Source: CAVQXR01 sp963717955
GTDB taxonomy: Bacteria > Actinomycetota > Thermoleophilia > Gaiellales > Gaiellaceae
Length of the DNA: 64,000 bases
Assembly: GCA_963717955.1 (NCBI GenBank)
Contig: CAVQXR010000002.1
Span: 496,001 to 560,000 of the forward strand
Direction: 5' to 3'
Of the stretch, positions 24,965 to 33,588 are shown in pieces. The notes under the pieces were generated by a model, which was given only the letters and a program-made list of their open reading frames with translations, had not been told where the DNA came from and did no database searches. Made by a program: the position numbers and the translations under genes. Every line of letters starts with the position of its first letter. Within the stretch, counting starts at the first letter, position 1.

Positions 24965-26353
24965 CTACGCGGGCTGGATGTTCTGGTTCAGCCGGAACGC
25001 GTTGTCCGGGTCGTACGCCGCCTTGACACGGGAGAGCCGCGGGTAGTTGTCGCGGTAGGCAGCCTGGACGCGCTCCTGGCCCTCCTCCATCATCATGTTG
25101 ACGTAGGCGCCGCCGGCCGAGTGCGGGTGCAGCGCCTCCCAGTACTCGACGGCCCATCGGCGGATCTCCGGGGCCTTGGCGGGATCGGGATCGACGCCCA
25201 CCATTACCTGTGCGAAGCGCGCGTCCCGGAAGCTCCAGGCCGTGTCCGTCGACGACACGTCGTGGGCGGCTCCGTCGATCGGGTACAGATGCATCGTCGA
25301 CTTCCCGGTCGGGAGCAGCTCGCCGAACTTCGTGTTGAGCGCGACCGCCTCGTCCGGAACCTCCTTCACGAAGTCGGCCCTCCAGTACCACTGATCGCCC
25401 GCCGGGTAGAGACCGTCGAAGGCGCCGTTCAGGACCGCCAAAGGCATCGGCTGCGAGCCGTGCATGAGCGGGTTGCCCACGGCGAGCATCGGGGCGACGA
25501 GCTTCGCCATCTCCTCCTCGTCGCCGAGGAAGCACCAGACGACCCCGCAGACAAGCCGGCCATGAAGCTCCTCGGGGAACGGTGGCGCCGGCGGAACGAA
25601 GTGGTAGGCGAAGAAGCCGGTCAGCTCGCGCGGGGCGGTCGCAATGAACTCCCGGTAGACGGAGAACACCTCGGACGACTCGTCGATCGGCCAGAACGTG
25701 GGCCCCGCCACCACCGTTCCCGCCGGGTTCGCCCGGAACCGGAACGAGGTGACCACGCCGAAGTTGCCGCCGCCCCCGCGGATCGCCCAGTAGAGATCCG
25801 GATTCTCGTCCGCGCTGGCCTCGACCTTCGTGCCGTCGGCGAGCACGAGCTCGGCCCCGAGCAGGTTGTCGATCGTGAGCCCGTACTTGCGGGTGAGATG
25901 TCCGAGCCCGCCCCCGAGCGTCAGGCCGCCCACGCCGGTCGTGGAGATGATCCCGCACGGCACCGCGAGCCCGTCCTCCTGGGTCACGCGATCCACATCG
26001 GCCCACGTGCACCCGCCTCCGACCCGCACCTCCCGCCTGCCGGCGTCGAGCTCGACCGAGCGCAGCAGCGAGAGGTCGACGACGACGCCGTCGTCGCAGA
26101 CGCCGAGCCCGCCGCCGTTGTGACCTCCGCCGCGGACCGCGATGGGCAGATCGTGCTTGCGCGCGAAGCCGATCGCCTTTGCCACGTCCGAGTCGTCCGC
26201 GCAGCGGGCGATCAGGGCGGGGCGCCGGTCGATCATCGCGTTGAACACGGCGCGGGCCTCCTCGTAGCCGGCGTCATCGGGGCCGATCAGCTCGCCGCCA
26301 AAGCCCGCGAGCTCCCGACGAGCCGCTTCGGCCGGGGTACTGGTGGTGCTCAT
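24965..26353 (-). CDS. FAD-binding oxidoreductase, berberine-bridge type
   Basis: A 462-residue flavoenzyme of the VAO/PCMH fold with a C-terminal BBE domain (YDPDNAFRLNQNI at the end). AVRGGGHNGGGLGVCDDGVVVDLS carries the histidine that normally binds the FAD 8-alpha carbon. The position of the second, 6-S-cysteinyl link in bicovalent members is isoleucine in PCGIISTTGVGGLTLGGGLG, so the flavin is probably attached once, as in 6-hydroxynicotine oxidase. The ATG at 26353 has GAGGAGGAC upstream. Substrate unknown. It diverges from the LuxR-type gene at 26518. Confidence 0.87.
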   Translation of the reverse strand: MSTTSTPAEAARRELAGFGGELIGPDDAGYEEARAVFNAMIDRRPALIARCADDSDVAKAIGFARKHDLPIAVRGGGHNGGGLGVCDDGVVVDLSLLRSVELDAGRREVRVGGGCTWADVDRVTQEDGLAVPCGIISTTGVGGLTLGGGLGHLTRKYGLTIDNLLGAELVLADGTKVEASADENPDLYWAIRGGGGNFGVVTSFRFRANPAGTVVAGPTFWPIDESSEVFSVYREFIATAPRELTGFFAYHFVPPAPPFPEELHGRLVCGVVWCFLGDEEEMAKLVAPMLAVGNPLMHGSQPMPLAVLNGAFDGLYPAGDQWYWRADFVKEVPDEAVALNTKFGELLPTGKSTMHLYPIDGAAHDVSSTDTAWSFRDARFAQVMVGVDPDPAKAPEIRRWAVEYWEALHPHSAGGAYVNMMMEEGQERVQAAYRDNYPRLSRVKAAYDPDNAFRLNQNIQPA

Positions 26354-26517
26354 CCTGACGTCCTCCTCCTGCTCGTACGGCGCCGGCGAAGAGCCGGCTC
26401 GACATGGAGCAGGATACGGGTGCACCGGTCGGCTGTCATGACCCGGTTTGACCCACTTTGCGGGCAGGTCGACAGCACCCTCACCGATGTCGATAATCAG
26501 ATCTGACTAGTCCAGTC

Positions 26518-29496
26518 GTGGTCGATGCGCCCCCTCTTCCCGGCCCGCTCCGCCTGACGCCGTCGTTTGCGTTCGTGGGTCGCTCGCGGCAGCTTGCGAC
26601 GCTGCGGACGCTGATGCCCACGGTCGAGGGCGAAGGTCGTCGGGCCGTACTGATCGGGGGCGAGCCCGGATCCGGGAAGAGCCGGCTCGTCCGCGAGTTC
26701 GCGCAGGAGGTTGGGAGCTCGGGCGCCGTCGTCCTCTACGGAGCCTGCGACGCGGTGGTCCGCACGCCGTACCAGCCCTTCGTCGAGGCGCTCGACCATT
26801 TCGCGCGGATCGTCGAGCCCGAGGTGCTGCTCGCGTCGATGGCGCCCTCGAGCGGCGAGCTGACGCGGCTGCTCCCCGACCTCTCCAGCCGGGTTCCGGG
26901 TCTCTCGGCCCCGGTCGCGGCCGATCCCGACACCGAGCGCCACCGGCTCCACACTGCGGTCACGGAGCTGCTCGCCGGAGCCAGTCGCCAACTGCCCCTC
27001 CTGCTCGTCCTCGAGGACGTGCACTGGGCGGACACGCCGTCCCTGCTCCTTCTGCGCCACCTCCTCCGAGTCGCCGGCGGTGCACGCATGCTGATCATCG
27101 CGACCTTCCGCGACCTCGAGGTCGACATGCCGCAAGAGCTGTCGGAGACCCTTGCCGACCTCCGCCGCACGGAGGACATCCTGCGGCTGAGCCTCGCCGG
27201 CCTCTCCGTCGAGGAGGTAGCGGAGTTCGTCGAGAGAGCCGCCGGTGGCGACGTCGGGATGCAGCTTCCGGAGGTGGCCGAGGCGATCATGGAGCTGACG
27301 GCCGGGAACGCGTTCCTCGTGTGTGAGGTGTGGCGAGCGCTCATGGAAACCGGCGGCCTCGAGTCCGCGGACGGTCGCGTTCGCCTGACCCGTCCGGTCG
27401 GCGAGCTCGCGAGCCCGGAGAGCGTGCGGGAGGTCGTCGGCCAGCGCCTGGCCCGGCTCTCCGCGGTGACGACCGACTTGCTCGAGCTGGCGGCGGCGGC
27501 CGGGAGCGAGTTCGAGGTGACGATCGTGCGGCGGGCGGCGAGCCTGGACGACGCCTCTCTGGCGGGCGCACTCGAGGAGTCGACGCGCAGCGGGATGATC
27601 GAGGAGCTCCCGCGCCGTGAGCTCTCCTTTCGCTTCACGCACGAGCTCGTGAGGCGGGCGCTGTACGACCGTCTGACGGGACTGCGCCGCGCCGAGCTTC
27701 ACCTCCGCGTGGCGCTCGCGCTCGAGGAGACGGCCGTGCCGGGAGACGGCCGGATGCTGGCGGGTCTCGCCCACCACTTCGCGGCAGCCACTCCGATCGG
27801 CGACGCGAGCAAGGCCGTGGACTACAACGTCCGCGCGGCCCGTCAGGCGCTCGCCTCGCTCGCGTTCGACGACGCGGCTGCCCGACTCGCCACGGCGATC
27901 GAGCTCGGGATCGACGACCCGGTCGAGCGGGTCGAGGCGCAGCTCGAGCTCGGTGTCGCCTACCAGGCGGGCGGCAAGGCCATCGACGCGATCGCGACGT
28001 TCAGGGATGCGTTCGAGGCTGCTCGCGCGCTCGGGGATTCTCGGCGGCTCGCGCGCGCCGCGATCGGCTTCGAGGACGCCTGCTGGCGCCCGGGAATCAG
28101 CGACGTGGGCGCGGCCGAGCTCCTCGCCGAGGCGGTGGGCACGCTCGACGAGGGGGAGTCGCCGGTTCGGGTCAGCTTGCTCGCGGGGCTCGCGCGCGCG
28201 CTCGACTTCCAGGGCGATTACGAACGCGCGAACGAGGTTCGGAGCACCGCGACCGAGATGGCCCAACGGATCGGCGACCGTCGCGGCCTCGCAACGGTTC
28301 TCATGAGGTCCTACTGGGGGCGCTGGGCTCTGTCGATGGAATCGATCGCGGAGATGCTGGCCGAGGCGCGGGACCTGGCCGCCGAGATGGGCGACGTCGA
28401 GATCGAGGCCGAGTCCATGGAATGGCGAATCCCCGCTCTGATCGCGCTCGGCGATCTCGAGGGGACGCGTCGTGAGATCGAGACGGTGCTCGAGCTGGCA
28501 CACAGGACACGTCAGCCCTTCATCCTCCACGTCGCCGAGCACGACGCGTCGTCGATCGCCCTCGCCGACGGTCATCTCGAGGAGGCCGAGGCGGCAGCGG
28601 AGCGCTCGCACGAATGGAGCAGGCTCCTCACCGGTCGCGACGCCTCGGGCGTGTACGGCATCCAGATGTTCGGGATCCGGCGGGAGCAGGGCCGACTCGC
28701 CGAGTTCGCCCCCGTCGTCCGCATGCTCGCGAGCGTCGGGGGGGCCGCTGGCGCATGGGGGCCGGGGTTCGCGGTCCTGCTGGCGGAGCTCGGGATGGAA
28801 GAGGAGGCGCGCCGCGAGCTCGACCGGATCCGCCGGGAGGGCCTCGAGGCGCTGCGGGAGTCGCTGTGGTTGCTGTCGCTCGCCTACCTCGCCGACGCCT
28901 GCGCCCTCGTCGGGGACGCGGAGCTCGCGGCCGAGGTCTACCCGGAGCTCGCCCGCTACGGCGGCGAGAACGTGCTGATCGGACACGGCGTCGCCTTCTA
29001 CGGCTCCACCGATCGCTTCCTCGGGATGCTCGCGGCCACTGCCGGGGATCATCTCGCAGCACGCCTGCACTTCGAATCCGCGCTGGAGCGGAACTCGCGG
29101 ATGGGCGTGCGAACGTGGGTCGCCCACACGGCTTACCACTTCGGGCGCCTGCTCCTCGCCAGCGGCAGCGAGGACGATGCACGTCGCGCCGAGGCGCTGC
29201 TGGGCGAGGCCTCGGCGCTCGCCGACCGGATCGGGATGCACGCGCTGCACGCGCGCTTTGCCGCGCTCGGGCCCCGGTCGAGGGCCGTCTCCCTCCCGGA
29301 CGGGCTCTCGCCGCGCGAGGTCGACATCCTGCGACTGCTCTCCCGGGGCCTCTCGAACCGCGAGCTCGGGAAGGAGCTGCTCATCAGCCAGCACACGGTC
29401 GCCAACCACGTCCGGAGCATCCTCCGCAAGACCGGCTGCGCCAACCGCACCGAGGCGGCTTCTTACGCCTTCCGGAACGGGCTGGTGCGCTCCTGA
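26518..29496 (+). CDS. Large LuxR-family ATPase regulator (LAL/MalT-like)
   Basis: A 992-residue regulator. The N-terminal AAA-type ATPase has the Walker A motif GGEPGSGKSR (residues 48-57) and Walker B LLLVLEDVHWADTPS near 165. A long helical repeat region with TPR-like periodicity spans about 420-900, and the last 65 residues are a LuxR winged helix (LSPREVDILRLLSRGLSNRELGKELLISQHTVANHVRSIL). Such proteins bind ATP and an inducer and activate transcription. The divergent FAD oxidase gene is its closest candidate target. Starts at GTG 26518. A firm family call; effector and targets unknown. Confidence 0.93.
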   Translation: MVDAPPLPGPLRLTPSFAFVGRSRQLATLRTLMPTVEGEGRRAVLIGGEPGSGKSRLVREFAQEVGSSGAVVLYGACDAVVRTPYQPFVEALDHFARIVEPEVLLASMAPSSGELTRLLPDLSSRVPGLSAPVAADPDTERHRLHTAVTELLAGASRQLPLLLVLEDVHWADTPSLLLLRHLLRVAGGARMLIIATFRDLEVDMPQELSETLADLRRTEDILRLSLAGLSVEEVAEFVERAAGGDVGMQLPEVAEAIMELTAGNAFLVCEVWRALMETGGLESADGRVRLTRPVGELASPESVREVVGQRLARLSAVTTDLLELAAAAGSEFEVTIVRRAASLDDASLAGALEESTRSGMIEELPRRELSFRFTHELVRRALYDRLTGLRRAELHLRVALALEETAVPGDGRMLAGLAHHFAAATPIGDASKAVDYNVRAARQALASLAFDDAAARLATAIELGIDDPVERVEAQLELGVAYQAGGKAIDAIATFRDAFEAARALGDSRRLARAAIGFEDACWRPGISDVGAAELLAEAVGTLDEGESPVRVSLLAGLARALDFQGDYERANEVRSTATEMAQRIGDRRGLATVLMRSYWGRWALSMESIAEMLAEARDLAAEMGDVEIEAESMEWRIPALIALGDLEGTRREIETVLELAHRTRQPFILHVAEHDASSIALADGHLEEAEAAAERSHEWSRLLTGRDASGVYGIQMFGIRREQGRLAEFAPVVRMLASVGGAAGAWGPGFAVLLAELGMEEEARRELDRIRREGLEALRESLWLLSLAYLADACALVGDAELAAEVYPELARYGGENVLIGHGVAFYGSTDRFLGMLAATAGDHLAARLHFESALERNSRMGVRTWVAHTAYHFGRLLLASGSEDDARRAEALLGEASALADRIGMHALHARFAALGPRSRAVSLPDGLSPREVDILRLLSRGLSNRELGKELLISQHTVANHVRSILRKTGCANRTEAASYAFRNGLVRS

Positions 29497-29522
29497 GCCG
29501 GGCGCCGCTACGATCCGCGGCG

Positions 29523-29783
29523 ATGCCTCTCTACCTCATCGAGCGGACCTTCGCCGAACAGCTCCAGCTGACGAGCGACGACGTCAGGCTGATTGAGGAC
29601 ATCAACGCGGACGAGGGAGTCCGCTGGCTGTTCTCCTTCCTCAGCGCGGACAGGAGGAGGTCGTACTGCCTGTACGAGGCACCGTCCCCTGACGCGATCC
29701 TGGCTGCTGCTCGGAAGGCCAACGTGCCGGCCGACAGCATCGTCGAGGTCGACCGCTTCGTCCCCTCCGAGCTGAGCGTCTGA
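29523..29783 (+). CDS. DUF4242-family ferredoxin-fold protein
   Basis: An 86-residue protein: MPLYLIERTFAEQLQLTSDDV, then NADEGVRWLFSFLSADRRRSYCLYEAPSPDAILAAARKANVPADSIVEVDRFVPSE. This fits the DUF4242 / SCO4226-like family, which are small alpha/beta proteins, some of which bind nickel. It lies 27 bases after the LuxR-type gene and may be cotranscribed. Role unknown. Confidence 0.75.
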   Translation: MPLYLIERTFAEQLQLTSDDVRLIEDINADEGVRWLFSFLSADRRRSYCLYEAPSPDAILAAARKANVPADSIVEVDRFVPSELSV

Positions 29784-29938
29784 GCGACCCGCACGGGCTG
29801 CCCCTGTCCGCACTGTGCTGCGGCAGGTTCTTTGCGAACCCCTGACCCGCGCCTCTCCAAGGCTTACCCGGCGTTTGCCCGGCCTTGGTTCGGCCCTTCG
29901 TAGGGTTGGAGAGGACAACCACGGGTACGGAGGGTTCA

Positions 29939-30295
29939 GTGAAGAAGAGGCATGTTCTCGCAATCTCGCTCTTGCTCGGCGTCGCCGTGGCCGCGGGCTC
30001 GCTGGCCGCGGTGCGCATGGCCGTCGTGGCCGACTCGACCGCCGCGGTCGAGACCGTTTCGGACGCGACCATCCGGGCCCGAGAGGCAAAGCTCGACACC
30101 TGGGAGCGGTCGCTCCGCGACGCGCTCGACGCCAAGCCACCCAGGCTCCCGCCGATTCCCGACGTGCCCAAGGCGGCTGGCGGTTCGTCCCCGGGCGAGG
30201 CGCAGGTCGTGTTCGTCGACGCGCCTCCCGTGCAGGGCGACGACGAGTTCGAGCACGAGGAGGACGGCGAGTCCGAGCACGAGGATGACGACTGA
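29939..30295 (+). CDS. Single-pass membrane protein with acidic tail
   Basis: A 118-residue protein: a basic start (MKKRH), a helix (VLAISLLLGVAVAAGSLAAVRMAVV), a charged external segment with a proline stretch (KPPRLPPIPDVP), and a final run of Glu/Asp/His (DDEFEHEEDGESEHEDDD). The acidic, histidine-containing tail could bind metal ions; that is speculation. It overlaps the next gene by one base (TGATG). No family recognised. The 155 bases ahead of it hold no gene. Confidence 0.6.
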   Translation: MKKRHVLAISLLLGVAVAAGSLAAVRMAVVADSTAAVETVSDATIRAREAKLDTWERSLRDALDAKPPRLPPIPDVPKAAGGSSPGEAQVVFVDAPPVQGDDEFEHEEDGESEHEDDD

Positions 30296-30642
30296 TGCCG
30301 AGTCACGCGGGCCGCCTCTATGCGCTGAGCGCTGCGATCGCGGTGTTCTTCGTCACCTGGGTGCTGCTCGCGTCGAGTCCATGGAAGGTCGAAGCCGCCG
30401 CCGGGCCGGACCCGCGGCTCGAGCGGCTTGGCGCGCGCGAGGCGTCACTCCGCGAGGAGGCCGCCCGCGTGCAGAAGATCGTCGACCACCGTTGGGCGGT
30501 GTACCGCGTCAGGCTCGAGCACCGCAAGAAGCAGATCGCGGCCGCCAGGCACGAGGCACGGCTGGTGGCCCGGCAGGAGGCGACCGCCCCTCAGGTGCAG
30601 GTCGTCACCCTGGCCCCCGTGACCCAGACCCGATCGTCCTGA
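30295..30642 (+). CDS. Membrane protein with coiled-coil segment
   Basis: A 115-residue protein with an N-terminal signal-anchor (LYALSAAIAVFFVTWVLLA) and a strongly charged helical stretch from about 40 to 95 rich in Arg, Lys, Glu and Ala, probably a coiled coil. It overlaps the preceding gene by one base and precedes a ferredoxin gene by 27 bases, so four genes from 29939 to 32054 likely form one operon. Function not recognised. Confidence 0.6.
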   Translation: MPSHAGRLYALSAAIAVFFVTWVLLASSPWKVEAAAGPDPRLERLGAREASLREEAARVQKIVDHRWAVYRVRLEHRKKQIAAARHEARLVARQEATAPQVQVVTLAPVTQTRSS

Positions 30643-30669
30643 CCCGACACCACCACAGAAGGAGCCTCG

Positions 30670-30885
30670 ATGAGCGCGTTTCGTATCGTGATCGACCGGT
30701 CGCTGTGCAGCGGCTTCGGATCCTGCCTCGACGAGGCGCCGGCCGTGTTCGAGCTCGATGGATCCGGAATCGCCACGGCGCGGCTGGTCGAGAGTGACGA
30801 TCATGCGGTGCTGGAAGCGGCCGCCTCGTGCCCGATGGGCGCGATCTCCGTCTACGACGCCCTGACGAACCAGAGGGCCGCCTGA
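30670..30885 (+). CDS. [3Fe-4S] ferredoxin
   Basis: A 71-residue ferredoxin of the type that serves cytochrome P450s and Rieske oxygenases in actinobacteria. Three cluster cysteines are visible: Cys13 and Cys19 in LCSGFGSCLDEAP and Cys54 in ASCPMGAI. The position that holds the extra ligand in 4Fe-4S forms is not cysteine, so a 3Fe-4S cluster is expected. GAAGGAG lies before the ATG, and the stop overlaps the next start (TGATG), so it is coupled to the reductase. Confidence 0.88.
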   Translation: MSAFRIVIDRSLCSGFGSCLDEAPAVFELDGSGIATARLVESDDHAVLEAAASCPMGAISVYDALTNQRAA

Positions 30886-32054
30886 TGCCGCCCGAAGCGG
30901 TCCTGATCGTCGGGGCCGGCCTCGCCGGCTCCCGGTGCGCGGAGACCCTGCGCGCGGAAGGCTTCGCTGGCCGTATCACCGTCGTGGGCGAGGAAGCCGT
31001 TGCGCCGTACGAACGCCCGGCCCTCTCGAAGGAGCTGCTCGCCGGCCGCAAGGCACCCGACGACCTGAGGCTGCGTCCCGATGCGTTCTGGGCGGAGTCC
31101 GGGATCGTGTTCCTGCTCGGCCGGCGGGTCGAGACGATCGATGTCCGCGCCCGAGCGGCCGTCCTCCGCGGCGGACTCGCGCTCCGGTGGGACGCACTCG
31201 TGCTCGCGACGGGCGCGAGGGCCCGCCGCATACTCATGGGCGACATGCCCGCCGGCGTCCACCACCTCCGCACGCTGGACGACGCGCTTGCGCTGCGTGG
31301 CGATCTCCGGGCGGGGTCCCGGCTTGTGGTCGTGGGCGCCGGGTTCGTCGGTGCCGAGGTGGCGTCGACGGCTCGGGGCCTCGGTGTGGACGTGACGCTG
31401 ATCGACGTCGAGCCCCCGTTCCGCCGCCATCTGGGCGCCGAGGTCGCCGCCATGCTCGCGAGCCGGTACCGGGAGCACGGCGTCAGGCTCGAGCTCGGCA
31501 CGGGCCTCGCCGGGATCGACGCGTCGTCGCATGGGCGCGTGCGATCGGTGATCCTGGCCGACGGTCGGCGAATCCCGTGCGACACGGTGCTCGTCGGTGT
31601 GGGCGCAGTTCCGGCGGCCGAGCTCGATCCTTCGGGGTCTACCGGCGTGGGCGTCGCCGTAGACGCGCGCGGTCGCACGACGGTCCCCGGCGTGTACGCA
31701 GCCGGGGACGTGGCGAGCGTCTGGAAGCCGTGGCTCGGCGCCCGACTCCGTGTCGAGCACTGGACCGGCGCCGCCGGGCAGGGTGCAGCAGTCGCCCGTG
31801 CGATCCTGGGCCTGGACGCGACATACGACGACACGCCGTACTTCTGGTCGGATCAGTTCGGCCTGCGGCTCCAGCATGTCGGTCACGCGGCGGATTGGGC
31901 CGCCGTCGAGATCGACGGCGGCGCGGACGCGTTCACGGTTCGCTACCTCGATCGGCAGGGGCGCATGCTCGCGGCGCTCGTCGCCAACCGCCCGCTCGAG
32001 ATAGGAGCGCTTCGATCCGAGCTCCGCGCCGCGCGCGTACCGCTCGCCGCATAG
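30885..32054 (+). CDS. FAD-dependent ferredoxin reductase
   Basis: A 389-residue NAD(P)H:ferredoxin reductase of the rubredoxin/putidaredoxin-reductase class. The FAD motif VLIVGAGLAGSRCAETLRAEG is at the N-terminus, YERPALSKELLAG follows, the NAD(P) motif LVVVGAGFVGAEVASTARGLG is near 145, and TVPGVYAAGDVA near 265. The last 75 residues are the reductase C-terminal domain (PYFWSDQFGLRLQHVG). Coupled to the ferredoxin gene, it forms a two-part electron chain. The terminal oxygenase is not next to it. Confidence 0.9.
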   Translation: MPPEAVLIVGAGLAGSRCAETLRAEGFAGRITVVGEEAVAPYERPALSKELLAGRKAPDDLRLRPDAFWAESGIVFLLGRRVETIDVRARAAVLRGGLALRWDALVLATGARARRILMGDMPAGVHHLRTLDDALALRGDLRAGSRLVVVGAGFVGAEVASTARGLGVDVTLIDVEPPFRRHLGAEVAAMLASRYREHGVRLELGTGLAGIDASSHGRVRSVILADGRRIPCDTVLVGVGAVPAAELDPSGSTGVGVAVDARGRTTVPGVYAAGDVASVWKPWLGARLRVEHWTGAAGQGAAVARAILGLDATYDDTPYFWSDQFGLRLQHVGHAADWAAVEIDGGADAFTVRYLDRQGRMLAALVANRPLEIGALRSELRAARVPLAA

Positions 32055-32108
32055 CTCGCGCCCGAACACCGCGTCACGGCGGCGCAAGGGTTCATTGAGA
32101 GACGAGCT

Positions 32109-33458
32109 CTAGAAGCGGGTCAGGTACTCCCTGATCTCCCACGGCGTGACCTGCTCGTGGTAGCGATCCCACTCCTCGCGCTTGACGCGGAGGAAGTAGT
32201 CGAGATAGTCCTCCTTCGCGCAGCGGCCGAGTGCCTCGCGGAGGACGTCGTCCTGTTTCAGCTCGTGCGTCGCCTCGAGGAGGTTCGCGGGCAGCGTCTC
32301 GAGGCCCCGGGCCTTCAGCTCGTCGTACGGGATCGCGTAGAGGTTCTCGGAGTTCGGCTCGCCGGCGTCGAGCTTGTTCGCCGTGCCGTCGAGGCCGGCG
32401 GCGAGGATCGCTGCCGCGGCGAGGTAGGGGTTGGTCGAGCCGTCGATGGTGCGATCCTCGATCCGGCCCGGGCCGGGGATGCGCAGCATCTGGGTGCGGT
32501 TGTTGTAGCCGTAGGAGATCCAGACGGGCGACCAGGTGGCGCCGGACGTCGTCGTCCCGACCTTCAGTCGCTTGTACGAGTTCACCGTCGGGGCGGTTAC
32601 GGCACTGTAGGCGCGCGCGTGCTTCTTGAGGCCGCCGATGAAGTTGTACGCGACCTCCGAGAGCCCGAGGCCACGCTTGTCCGCCTCGTCGAGGAAGGCG
32701 TTCTCGCCGTTCTTCCAGAGTGACATGTGAAAGTGGCAGCCGTTGCCGGTCAGGTTGCTGAACGGCTTGGGCATGAACGTCGCGATCATGCCGTTGCGCT
32801 CCGCGAGCTGGTGCACCATGTACCGGAAGAAGATCGCGCGATCGCAGGAGACGAGCGCGTCGTCGTAGGCGAAGTTCTGCTCGAACTGGCCGTTCGCGTC
32901 CTCGTGGTCGTTCGCGTAGTTGCCCCAGCCGAGCTCGTTGACGTACTTCGAGATCGTGGTCAGGAACGTGTAGTGGCGCGACAGGCCGTGAAGGTCGTAG
33001 CAGGGCTTCTCGAGGGTGTCGAGTGGATCGGCGAGCTCGATCGAGCCGTCGGCGCGCCGGCGGACGAGGAAGTACTCGAGCTCGAGGCCGATCTTGAACT
33101 CGTACCCCTGCGCCTTCGCCTTCGCCAGCATGTTCTTGAGGATCGTCCGCGGGCAGTACGGCCACGGCTCGCCCTCCACGGTGATGTCGCAGGCGAACCG
33201 GGCGACGGTCGGCTCCCACGGGACGGGCGTGAAGCTGTCCGGGTCGGGGATCGCGGCAATGTCGGGGTCGGCGGGAACCTGCCCGATCTCGCCGGCGGCG
33301 AAGCCGGCGAACCCTGCCCCGTCGGTGAGCAGATCGTCGAGGTACGCCGCCGGGATCAGCTTCGCGCTCGGTCGCGCGTACATGTCCACGAACTGTGCGA
33401 AGTAGAACTCCACCCCGTGCTGCTTCGAGATCCTGCGGATCTCCTCGACCGTTGGCAT
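32109..33458 (-). CDS. Glutamine-synthetase-family ligase (possible gamma-glutamylmethylamide synthetase)
   Basis: A 449-residue GlnA-fold enzyme of the GlnT/type III-like group. Metal and glutamate sites are seen in KIGLELEYFL, NGCHFHMSLW and LRIPGPGRIEDRTIDGSTNPYLAAAA. The N-terminal ISKQHGVEFYFAQFVDMYARPSAK fits that group and not the dodecameric housekeeping enzyme. In methylotrophs such a ligase joins glutamate to methylamine as the first step of the N-methylglutamate route, and the window's amine genes make that plausible. No N-methylglutamate synthase or dehydrogenase genes are adjacent, so ordinary glutamine synthesis or another amine ligase is possible. ATG 33458 has GGGAGGAA upstream. 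Confidence 0.8.
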   Translation of the reverse strand: MPTVEEIRRISKQHGVEFYFAQFVDMYARPSAKLIPAAYLDDLLTDGAGFAGFAAGEIGQVPADPDIAAIPDPDSFTPVPWEPTVARFACDITVEGEPWPYCPRTILKNMLAKAKAQGYEFKIGLELEYFLVRRRADGSIELADPLDTLEKPCYDLHGLSRHYTFLTTISKYVNELGWGNYANDHEDANGQFEQNFAYDDALVSCDRAIFFRYMVHQLAERNGMIATFMPKPFSNLTGNGCHFHMSLWKNGENAFLDEADKRGLGLSEVAYNFIGGLKKHARAYSAVTAPTVNSYKRLKVGTTTSGATWSPVWISYGYNNRTQMLRIPGPGRIEDRTIDGSTNPYLAAAAILAAGLDGTANKLDAGEPNSENLYAIPYDELKARGLETLPANLLEATHELKQDDVLREALGRCAKEDYLDYFLRVKREEWDRYHEQVTPWEIREYLTRF

Positions 33459-33588
33459 GCGCCGTTCCTCCCTCGTCTCCGATCCCTGGGGCGAGACGAT
33501 AGCCGGACCTGCCCCCCGGGTGGGAGGAGTCGCTAGCCCGGGGAGGACCCGGCCCGCCGGGCCGGAGAATCGTGCGCTGTGGGCCCGG

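Noticed and set aside
26497..29409. A 970-residue minus-strand frame opposite the LuxR-type regulator
   Set aside because: The plus strand encodes complete Walker and LuxR motifs; this frame has none.
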